Assembly (NCBI GenBank): GCA_036170535.1
Contig: JAVHPJ010000104.1
Location: forward strand, 1-13,052
Source: SSF53 sp036170535
GTDB lineage: Bacteria; Spirochaetota; Leptospiria; Leptospirales; Leptonemataceae
Reading direction: 5' to 3'
DNA length: 13,052 nt
Shown here piece by piece: positions 8,541 to 13,052 of this stretch. The notes below the pieces were generated by a model, which was given only the letters and a program-made list of their open reading frames with translations, made no database searches and was not told where the DNA came from. How positions within the stretch are numbered: position 1 is the stretch's first letter; each line of letters starts with the position of its first letter. The position numbers and the translations under genes were made by a program.

Positions 8541-8912
8541 GTGTTGCGCTTCCTGCGTAAATGCTTCACGTTCCGGCAATCGCAAATCGACCCGGAGCGC
8601 GAAGCCTACCTTTCCGCCATCGCGGACCTTGACGACGTGCTCGCCGACGCGCCGTATCTGCGCGCCATTGTCACGCAGAATCCGCAGGCCTTGGAAGACT
8701 GGATTCGCCAGTATTTGCGTGTCGCGACCCGGCCCAAAAAAATCCGTGGGCTTGTCAATCCGGCGCTGATTTGCAATGCGATCGACCTGCTGAATCACTG
8801 CGGAGATGACGAAGCCCGAGCCAATGGATGGGGCTCGTATATTCCCGGGAAGGTCGACGCGCATTTAAAGCGCGTGCAGGACGTTCTGCGCGCGGCGCTC
8901 GGTCATGTTTGA
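8541..8912 (+). CDS. Unrecognised helical protein, 123 aa
   Basis: The GTG start at 8541 lies directly after the upstream stop (8537-8539), with GGGGG a few bases before it inside the upstream gene, so translation is coupled. The product starts MLRFLRKCFTFRQSQ, a short basic amphipathic segment, then a helical body containing DLDDVLADAPYLRAIVTQ and NPALICNAIDLLNHCG. Three cysteines (Cys8, and those in ICNA and NHCG) show no metal-knuckle spacing. No membrane segment is seen and the family is not recognised. Its stop overlaps the next start (ATGTTTGA, 8905-8912). Confidence 0.7.
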   Translation: MLRFLRKCFTFRQSQIDPEREAYLSAIADLDDVLADAPYLRAIVTQNPQALEDWIRQYLRVATRPKKIRGLVNPALICNAIDLLNHCGDDEARANGWGSYIPGKVDAHLKRVQDVLRAALGHV

Positions 8913-9156
8913 GCCGATGCGCGAAATCCAGCGGTTCTACCGATGGGCGCCGGCGTTGCCGCTCGACTGGACGCCCGCACTGGAATTTGACCGCGCCGAA
9001 ACTTACGCGCGCGAAACCTGCGTCTGGCCGGAAGACTTCGAACCGACGCATTGGGATTTTTTCTTTCACGCTGACGGGCGCGTGATTGTCGCCGGGCTGC
9101 AAGGCGACCCGGAGCGCGTCTTTGTCGCCGACTGCCCGGCGGAGGTGCTCGCATGA
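8905..9156 (+). CDS. Unrecognised small protein, 83 aa
   Basis: The ATG at 8905 overlaps the previous gene by 8 nt; an in-frame ATG at 8917, 4 nt after that stop, is an alternative. Neither has a strong ribosome binding site, which fits coupling. The product is aromatic-rich in its first half (IQRFYRWAPALPLDWTPAL, then THWDFFFHADG) and ends with a beta-like stretch (GRVIVAGLQGDPERVFVADC). The size and aromatic content suggest a compact alpha/beta domain. No known family is recognised. It overlaps the next gene by ATGA (9153-9156). Confidence 0.65.
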   Translation: MFEPMREIQRFYRWAPALPLDWTPALEFDRAETYARETCVWPEDFEPTHWDFFFHADGRVIVAGLQGDPERVFVADCPAEVLA

Positions 9157-9461
9157 GATCCGAGCCCATAAAACCGATTTTGCTTGGTGTCTTTGCATTC
9201 TCGGCAGGCGAAGCCATTTTTCGCGCTGAACAATCCTTGAATGGATCGCGGTTCCCGCTTATATCCAATGTGGAAATCAGGCCGCAAAGAGTGATGTTCG
9301 TTCGCGAATTGTTCGTTGATGAAATCAACGACCACGAATTGCGATATAACGTCCTATCCGACGAAGTCGATGTCGTGCGCACGACTTACCGGAATCAGAA
9401 CGGAATGCACACGCGTTGCCGGGAATACGTCGTTTCGATTGGGGAGGATCGGGTGCAATGA
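9153..9461 (+). CDS. Unrecognised small protein, 102 aa
   Basis: It starts at an ATG sharing an ATGA overlap with the preceding stop. The N-terminus (IKPILLGVFAFSAGEAIF) is moderately hydrophobic but too short and interrupted for a confident membrane helix. The remainder looks beta-rich (FPLISNVEIRPQRVMFVREL, later LRYNVLSDEVDVVRTTYRN). The segment 9160-9380 is lower in GC than the surrounding genes, which may reflect a different origin within the element. It ends in an ATGA overlap with the next gene (9458-9461). Function unknown. Confidence 0.65.
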   Translation: MRSEPIKPILLGVFAFSAGEAIFRAEQSLNGSRFPLISNVEIRPQRVMFVRELFVDEINDHELRYNVLSDEVDVVRTTYRNQNGMHTRCREYVVSIGEDRVQ

Positions 9462-9769
9462 AAGTCCGTTCGTTCTTCATGGGAATTCGCCTGCGGCCTG
9501 CGAAACTCGCGGAACTGCGCGCGCTCGAAGTCGGGCAGGAAATCCACTGTCGCACGCCTGCGGGCGTAATCAGCGGAATCTATCGCGGCCTTGATACCGT
9601 CTCGCTGGGTGAGCCCGTGCTCATGCTGGAAGACACGGAAGGCGAATTGCAGCTTGCGGCGCTGACCCCGGACGGTCGCGCCGTCTCGCGGCACAGCGGG
9701 CCGCTGCTGCGCGCGGTCCCCGTGCGGTATTGCTGGGACGTCCAGCGGAAGTTAGACGCGCGCGCGTGA
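9458..9769 (+). CDS. Unrecognised small protein, 103 aa
   Basis: The frame is open from 9416, but the ATG at 9458 (MKVRSFFMGIRL) is chosen because it forms the ATGA junction used throughout this operon and follows GGGGAGG within the previous gene. The protein resembles a small beta-barrel-like domain: VGQEIHCRTPAGVISGIYRG and SLGEPVLMLEDTEGELQL alternate polar and hydrophobic residues around glycines. It has two cysteines, no signal peptide and no membrane helix. Family not recognised. A 63-nt gap follows, one of only three real gaps in the + block. Confidence 0.65.
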   Translation: MKVRSFFMGIRLRPAKLAELRALEVGQEIHCRTPAGVISGIYRGLDTVSLGEPVLMLEDTEGELQLAALTPDGRAVSRHSGPLLRAVPVRYCWDVQRKLDARA

Positions 9770-9796
9770 GACATATTCCACGTAAGCGCCAATTCT

Positions 9797-9815
9797 TGCG
9801 CGTCACAGGCGCGCA
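9797..9815 (+). promoter_or_regulatory. Hairpin upstream of zinc-knuckle-like gene
   Basis: TGCGCG (9797-9802) and CGCGCA (9810-9815) form a perfect 6-bp stem with a 7-nt loop, 5 nt before the AAGGAG ribosome binding site (9820-9825). No T-run follows, so it is not an intrinsic terminator. It may mark an RNA-processing or translational-control point inside the operon. Confidence 0.3.
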
Positions 9816-9832
9816 GTATAAGGAGCGATGCA

Positions 9833-10081
9833 ATGCAGACTACAACAACCGAAATCACCTGCGCCGCGTGTAACGACGTGCCGACCAACACCGTCCCCTT
9901 GCGGGACGGCGTCGCGCTTTGCGTGCGCCATGCGCAGCGCGTCATCGATAGCGCGCGTAATGTCGGCAAGCCGCAAGTTGGCAATTCCGCCGACGTCGTC
10001 GGCTACGACGATAACGGCAACCCGTGGCGGCTGGTGCGCGAAGGCGAATTCTTCCGCCTGCGGCTGGAGAGTGTGTTTTAA
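9833..10081 (+). CDS. Small zinc-knuckle-like protein, 82 aa
   Basis: The ATG at 9833 has the best ribosome binding site of the block, AAGGAG with 7 nt spacing; an ATG at 9828 is in another frame and too close to it. The N-terminal half has Cys10-x2-Cys13 (CAAC) and Cys30-x2-His33 (CVRH), a CxxC-x16-CxxH pattern consistent with one structural zinc, as in many small phage and bacterial zinc-ribbon or treble-clef proteins. The C-terminal half (GYDDNGNPWRLVREGEFFRL) is a probable beta-hairpin. It may bind nucleic acid or a protein partner; this is inference. The stop TAA is followed immediately by the next ATG. Confidence 0.7.
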   Translation: MQTTTTEITCAACNDVPTNTVPLRDGVALCVRHAQRVIDSARNVGKPQVGNSADVVGYDDNGNPWRLVREGEFFRLRLESVF

Positions 10082-10234
10082 ATGCGCGACGCAATTTTTC
10101 TCGCAATCGTTCCGACGCTCGGCGCGGTCGCTCTCGGGCTGGTCGCGCTCGCCATCGGCGAAAGCGGCGCCGCGATCTTTGGGGCCTGCGCAACCGTGCT
10201 CGGTATGCTGGCGGGAGGGTTTCTCCGTGGATAG
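10082..10234 (+). CDS. Tiny two-helix membrane protein, 50 aa
   Basis: This short gene starts at the ATG directly after the previous stop (10079-10081) and ends at TAG 10232-10234. It encodes MRDAIFLAIVPTLGAVALGL and continues through two hydrophobic segments (about residues 5-25 and 29-48) split by a polar GES turn, ending FLRG. Both are Gly/Ala-rich and could pack as a helical hairpin in the inner membrane. Size and topology fit a small holin or a phage membrane protein, but the family is not recognised. The next gene overlaps its end by 8 nt (GTG at 10227), so the two are probably co-translated. Confidence 0.6.
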   Translation: MRDAIFLAIVPTLGAVALGLVALAIGESGAAIFGACATVLGMLAGGFLRG

Positions 10235-10421
10235 TCTCGCCATTGCGATAATCGCGCTTGCATGGGTCGCGGCGCTTTTGCTGTCCACTCTGCTAAATGC
10301 GCTGCTGCACCGGATCGCCCTGCGCGAGCGGCGGCGAAGCGATGAACTATTTTATCTGGAACGGGAACAGCGCATTACGGCTGCGAAAAGGCGCAGAAAG
10401 CAGAGGAGGAGTAAGCGATGA
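10227..10421 (+). CDS. Small membrane protein with basic tail, 64 aa
   Basis: It starts at GTG 10227 with GGAGG about 8 nt upstream; the same frame extends further upstream but there it is a shadow of other genes. The product has one hydrophobic helix (about residues 4-27, SLAIAIIALAWVAALLLSTL) followed by a strongly charged tail rich in Arg and Lys (RERRRSDELFYLEREQ, ending RRKQRRSKR). By the positive-inside rule the tail is cytoplasmic. Such a helix-plus-charged-tail layout occurs in phage accessory lysis proteins and in small membrane-docked nucleic-acid binders; neither can be proven. It overlaps the next gene by ATGA (10418-10421). Confidence 0.65.
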   Translation: MDSLAIAIIALAWVAALLLSTLLNALLHRIALRERRRSDELFYLEREQRITAAKRRRKQRRSKR

Positions 10422-10678
10422 GCGAGGCTCAAGAATTTGCCAAAAAAGGCCGCGAAATTTTCTCCGAAGAAATCGAGCGGCTGGGACCGAAGAAACTAAA
10501 TTTCGGGCTTCAGGGAATTATTCAGACCGGCGAATGGCTGCGCCCGGGGCGATATACGTTCGAGGTCACATACGCCGGAGACGCAGAGGAACGCCATGCC
10601 GCCAGCGTCAGCTTTACCGAACATGAATGCGAAATTCTGAATCGTCTGCACGCGCAGGCGACGGGTAAACCGTTTTGA
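10418..10678 (+). CDS. Unrecognised small protein, 86 aa
   Basis: The ATG at 10418 forms an ATGA overlap with the previous stop and is preceded by GAGGAGGAG. The N-terminal 30 residues are helical and charged (AQEFAKKGREIFSEEIERLG); the centre is a beta-like segment with aromatic residues (TGEWLRPGRYTFEVTYAG) and the C-terminus is helical. It is probably a small soluble alpha/beta domain. No family is recognised. The following gene starts at TTG 10675 overlapping this stop. Confidence 0.7.
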   Translation: MSEAQEFAKKGREIFSEEIERLGPKKLNFGLQGIIQTGEWLRPGRYTFEVTYAGDAEERHAASVSFTEHECEILNRLHAQATGKPF

Positions 10679-10998
10679 GCGCGAAAGTTTTTCATACGGC
10701 CGCACTGGATCGCGTGCGCGACAATATGGCGGCGCTGCACGCGATCCAGACGCGCGACCTGCGCACGCTGCACAAGCCGACCTTTGGCGCGATCAAGAAC
10801 GCGTTTGAGGAAATCGAAACGCTGGCAAGCGCCGGCCGCGACGCCGTGCGCGAGTATAGCAATTACTGCGAGAATGTCGCAAAAGGCCCCGTGCTGGTTG
10901 ATGCGAGCGTCCGGGAAATGCAACACTACTTGCGAGCCGTGTCGCGCGAAATCGCAGCCCTATTAGAAGCCATCGACCGGAAGTTAAAGGGCGCGTAG
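10675..10998 (+). CDS. Helical protein, 107 aa; last gene of first operon
   Basis: It starts at TTG in a TTGA overlap (10675-10678) with the upstream stop; an internal ATG at 10726 is an alternative but would lose a well-formed N-terminal helix. The protein is nearly all helical (RVRDNMAALHAIQTRDLRTL, then FGAIKNAFEEIETLAS and AVSREIAALLEAIDRKLKG), likely an antiparallel bundle. No membrane segment or known motif is present. The stop codon TAG (10996-10998) is itself the loop of the intrinsic terminator that ends the operon. Confidence 0.7.
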   Translation: MSAKVFHTAALDRVRDNMAALHAIQTRDLRTLHKPTFGAIKNAFEEIETLASAGRDAVREYSNYCENVAKGPVLVDASVREMQHYLRAVSREIAALLEAIDRKLKGA

Positions 10999-11013
10999 CG
11001 CGCCCCTTTTTTT
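10989..11013 (+). terminator. Intrinsic terminator with the stop codon in its loop
   Basis: GGGCGCG (10989-10995) and CGCGCCC (10999-11005) form a perfect 7-bp GC stem; the 3-nt loop TAG is the stop codon of the 107-aa gene. One C and seven T (11007-11013) follow. This is a textbook rho-independent terminator for + transcription and separates the first operon from the peptidase operon. Confidence 0.9.
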
Positions 11014-11047
11014 GATCCGTAAAGAGACATAATAACTGGAAAGGAAC
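11014..11047 (+). promoter_or_regulatory. Candidate promoter element upstream of peptidase gene
   Basis: GATCCGTAAAGAGACATAATAACTGG sits between the terminator and the ATG at 11048. CATAAT (11028-11033) could be a -10 hexamer, 14 nt from the start codon, but the matching -35 would fall within the terminator. TGATCCGT (11013-11020) and GACATAATA (11026-11034) both also occur in the gap before the first operon (7994-8001 and 8026-8034). AAAGGAA follows as ribosome binding site. Confidence 0.4.
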
Positions 11048-11776
11048 ATGAGACCGACGACACAGCCCGCCTTTTATTTACACCAATTGCGCGCCAAGCA
11101 CTGGCCGCGCCTGCCCGGGGCGATTCAATGCTTTTACGCCTCCGCAGTGATGTTTCTGGGCGCGTTCCCGGGAATCGTAAAACCCGAATCGGCGTATCAG
11201 TATTTATCCGACTACGTGGACGCGCTCGAACCGACGTTCGGGAAACCGGGAATTGGCGAGCGTCTTTTGCGGCGCTACAATCTGACCGGGAGGATCGGTC
11301 AATACTGGATCGCGCATCGAGACGCGATCGCTGCGACGCTGGAAGCGGCCGGCATCGACGCGGGCCGGCTCGTCTACGTCGAGACCGGAGCGACGCGCGA
11401 CGAATTGGCGCGCGCGCTGCGGTTCGCGCCCGTGATTCTTGCGACGTCCGGCTTGCCTTACGCGCGCGCCGGGCGTGTCGACGCGCTCGGCGGACACATC
11501 GTCTTACTCGCGCAGGGACAGGGCGCACATTATGACCTGTTCGATCCGTTTGGAAATCCGCTCACGGATTACCGCGACCGGGACGGCGAAGCGGTCCCCG
11601 TGACGCTCGACTGGCTGGACCCGTATTTACTGCGCGCGACCGGCGGGGCCGGACGTCGCCTGATTTACTGGCGCCCGGAATCGCTCGCCGCGTCGCTCCC
11701 CGTGCGCGCGCCGACGCGCGAAAGCAACCTGCACAAGCTGCGCGCGATCTTCACGCCGGGGGCGTTCCCCGCATGA
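11048..11776 (+). CDS. C39-like cysteine peptidase, candidate phage lysis or processing enzyme
   Basis: A 242-aa protein with the pattern of the C39-like (papain-fold) peptidases. The candidate catalytic cysteine is Cys28 in AIQCFYASAVMFLG, with a glutamine directly before it and Gln13 as an alternative oxyanion residue; the candidate histidine is His150 in LGGHIVLLAQG, and the third residue Asp166 in YDLFDPFGNP, which is the usual Cys-His-Asp order and spacing. No signal peptide is visible. Family members cleave peptides or peptidoglycan cross-links; in a phage setting an endolysin or tail-associated muralytic role is plausible, and a prohead protease less so. The ATG has AAAGGAA upstream. 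It is the first gene after the terminator and ends in an ATGA overlap (11773-11776) with the next gene. A hairpin CGGGG/CCCCG (11757-11771) lies just before that junction. Confidence 0.7.
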   Translation: MRPTTQPAFYLHQLRAKHWPRLPGAIQCFYASAVMFLGAFPGIVKPESAYQYLSDYVDALEPTFGKPGIGERLLRRYNLTGRIGQYWIAHRDAIAATLEAAGIDAGRLVYVETGATRDELARALRFAPVILATSGLPYARAGRVDALGGHIVLLAQGQGAHYDLFDPFGNPLTDYRDRDGEAVPVTLDWLDPYLLRATGGAGRRLIYWRPESLAASLPVRAPTRESNLHKLRAIFTPGAFPA

Positions 11777-12114
11777 AATGGCGCGAGTGGAAGAACGCCG
11801 ACTTTGACCGGCGCGCGTTCGAATTATTGGCGCGCGGTTATTCTTACCCGCAGGCGCGGCGCGTTTTTGCCGAAGAAGCCGAAACCAACAGCGGCCCCGG
11901 AGACGAGACTTTGCGTCGCGCGGTCGCGCGGCACATTGATCGACTCGCCGAAAAGTCCGACGACGGCCTGAGCGTTGAAGACGCAGCGCGCGCGATCGCG
12001 CAGCGCGAGAACTTCGGGACGTTTCGCGTTCTTAAATATTTGAAACAAGCAATCGAAACAAAAAGAGGGTTACGAATTGGCAACAAAAACGGAAGTCAAG
12101 CCGCGATCGTTTGA
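11773..12114 (+). CDS. Possible helix-turn-helix protein, 113 aa
   Basis: It starts in an ATGA overlap with the peptidase. The segment FELLARGYSYPQARRVFAEE (about residues 16-35) resembles a helix-turn-helix such as those of small terminase subunits or site-binding regulators (long helix, Gly-Tyr turn, second helix with Arg-Arg). The rest is helical and charged (TLRRAVARHIDRLAEKSD, then VEDAARAIAQRENFGTFRVL) with a Lys-rich C-terminus. The small-terminase idea is speculation; a large terminase subunit is not in the window. Its last 38 nt overlap the next gene in a different frame, unusually long for this operon. Confidence 0.6.
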   Translation: MKWREWKNADFDRRAFELLARGYSYPQARRVFAEEAETNSGPGDETLRRAVARHIDRLAEKSDDGLSVEDAARAIAQRENFGTFRVLKYLKQAIETKRGLRIGNKNGSQAAIV

Positions 12115-12841
12115 GGAGATAAACGACGCGCTATCGAAAGAATTAACGACGGTTCGCAAGCGCGAAATTCAGGACAGCAAAGTTGAACTGCGCTTGCAAG
12201 TCCTGACGGAAGGCGGCGCGACTGTGTGCGTTTTTACACATAACTGTTTCCGCATCCCCGGCGAAGCGCTCGCGCCGGGCGTCTACGTCGCGGTGGCCGC
12301 AAGAGTTTTTCCGGGCGGAAAAGACCCTGACGAAATCCTGCGCGAACGGTTTCGCGTCGATGCGGCAGAGTCGGAGCGCGAAGAGCCCCGCCGTGTAACA
12401 TTCGAGGATCAGCTTTTAGCGTCGCTCGAAGCGCAGCGCCGGGAACTGGCCGAAGACCGTCGCTTACTGCATCAACGCTTAGACGACGTCGGGCGCCAGA
12501 AGGAAGCGGACCGCGAGTCGTTTTATAAAGCGATGCTTGACTCAAACGCGAAAACGCATGAAGCGACGATGCGCGTGTATGAGGAAGCGGCGAAGGCAGA
12601 TAAGAAACGTTATCAGGAAGGGTTTCAGCTTCTTGTCGAACAAATGCGCGCACTGAAAAGCGAGGCGGTCGGGGCGGCGACGCCGGAGGAAGAAGAACCG
12701 GACGACTTTATGGCGAAAATCGTCGATGGTTTTTCGCCGTATATTCCGACCCTGTTTCAGATTTGGGCGCGCAAGCAGGGCGTAAACATGCCGCCGGAAA
12801 CGTTCGCCGCTGAAACCGTCGAGCCGGTCGCTGAGGAATAG
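12077..12841 (+). CDS. Coiled-coil protein of unknown function, 254 aa
   Basis: The TTG start at 12077 has GAGGG with 7 nt spacing and gives MATKTEVKPRSFEEINDALS. Three parts are visible. Residues about 1-100 are a globular, beta-containing domain (VELRLQVLTEGGATVCVFTH, then FRIPGEALAPGVYVAVAARV). Residues about 108-195 are a long charged coiled coil (LEAQRRELAEDRRLLHQRL and onward). Residues 200-254 comprise an acidic linker, a hydrophobic amphipathic segment (FMAKIVDGFSPYIPTLFQIW, 211-230) and an acidic tail. It has no signal peptide and is not recognised. The architecture suits a structural, scaffold or membrane-tethering protein of the element. The N-terminal 38 nt overlap the upstream gene. 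Confidence 0.65.
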   Translation: MATKTEVKPRSFEEINDALSKELTTVRKREIQDSKVELRLQVLTEGGATVCVFTHNCFRIPGEALAPGVYVAVAARVFPGGKDPDEILRERFRVDAAESEREEPRRVTFEDQLLASLEAQRRELAEDRRLLHQRLDDVGRQKEADRESFYKAMLDSNAKTHEATMRVYEEAAKADKKRYQEGFQLLVEQMRALKSEAVGAATPEEEEPDDFMAKIVDGFSPYIPTLFQIWARKQGVNMPPETFAAETVEPVAEE

Positions 12842-12843
12842 AC

Positions 12844-13038
12844 ATGGATTCCGCCGAAAAAATCGCCCGGCTGGCTGCGGCCGTCGACTCGCTGCGCGGC
12901 GCGCTTGCCATTGTCTTTAATCAGGCCGTGAAACTGGAACAAGAAACGGGCGTCAGTTTTTTACGCGGCCGCCGCGAAGACTTGTTGCAGCGACTCGAAA
13001 CTGCACAGCGGGAAGTTCAGGCCGTGCGCGATGGATGA
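12844..13038 (+). CDS. Small helical protein, 64 aa
   Basis: The ATG at 12844 follows the upstream stop by 2 nt, with GAGGAA 6-7 nt upstream. The product is entirely helical with heptad-like hydrophobic spacing (KIARLAAAVDSLRGALAIVF, then REDLLQRLETAQREVQAV), suggesting a coiled-coil hairpin or oligomeriser. It has no membrane segment and no known family. It overlaps the start of the next gene at 13031-13038. Confidence 0.6.
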   Translation: MDSAEKIARLAAAVDSLRGALAIVFNQAVKLEQETGVSFLRGRREDLLQRLETAQREVQAVRDG

Positions 13039-13052
13039 TCGCGCGCGGCGTC
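13031..13052 (+). CDS. Start of a further gene, truncated at right edge
   Basis: Two ATG codons overlap the end of the preceding gene: 13031 (MDDRARR, 8-nt overlap) and 13035 (MIARGV, the ATGA junction used elsewhere in this block). Which is used cannot be decided from at most seven codons. The continuing + strand layout indicates that the operon extends beyond the window. Confidence 0.3.

Noticed and set aside
9828..10226. Upstream part of the 197-codon + strand frame that ends at 10421
   Set aside because: Over this stretch the frame is a shadow of the zinc-knuckle-like and 50-aa genes; its ATG at 9828 is only 2 nt from the ribosome site. Only the part from GTG 10227 is accepted.
10926..11528. 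Minus-strand frame of 200 codons opposite the peptidase gene
   Set aside because: Extremely Arg/Ser-rich antisense product; the + strand frame has the catalytic pattern.

Overview
The window is GC-rich DNA made of two very different blocks. Positions 1 to about 7840 look like ordinary bacterial chromosome and are coded almost entirely on the minus strand. Positions about 8090 to 13052 are a one-direction (+) train of small, tightly packed genes, most of which I do not recognise; the style is that of a prophage, phage-plasmid or related mobile element. The organism is Gram-negative-like (lipoprotein and exported-protein signals). The only strongly diagnostic protein is LepA; from memory, its C-terminal and domain-II wording resembles LepA of Leptospira-type spirochaetes. 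This lineage hint is tentative and no search was run.

Chromosomal block. From right to left on the minus strand: a 113-aa two-helix membrane protein (7498-7839); a small membrane protein whose first half reads better in another frame (about 7095-7440, probable frameshift); a membrane-anchored pentapeptide-repeat protein (6036-7079); a pirin-family cupin (5112-5984); an unrecognised cytosolic protein of about 198 aa (4361-4957); the elongation factor 4 gene lepA (2462-4270); and a probable lipoprotein (1508-2443) 18 nt behind lepA. A DUF1295 membrane protein (749-1543, +) converges on the lipoprotein gene and overlaps it by 36 nt. An exported 147-aa protein (135-578, -) and the first 28 codons of another minus-strand gene (1-85) complete the left end.

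Intergenic switch. Positions 7840-8092 separate the minus-strand genes from the + strand block. They carry nested inverted repeats (8024-8079) and candidate promoter and operator words, but no tRNA and no recognisable integrase.

Mobile-element-like block. A first operon (8093-10998) holds ten small genes joined by stop/start overlaps: coiled-coil and helical proteins, a CxxC...CxxH zinc-knuckle-like protein, and two tiny membrane proteins of 50 and 64 aa. It ends at a strong intrinsic terminator whose loop is the stop codon of the last gene. A second operon starts at 11048 with a C39-like cysteine peptidase (candidate lysis or processing enzyme), then a possible DNA-binding protein, a coiled-coil protein and a small helical protein, and runs off the right edge. 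GACATA recurs at each of the three real gaps of this block, suggesting element-specific regulation. No capsid, terminase large subunit, replicase or integrase is visible, so the identity of the element is inferred from architecture only.
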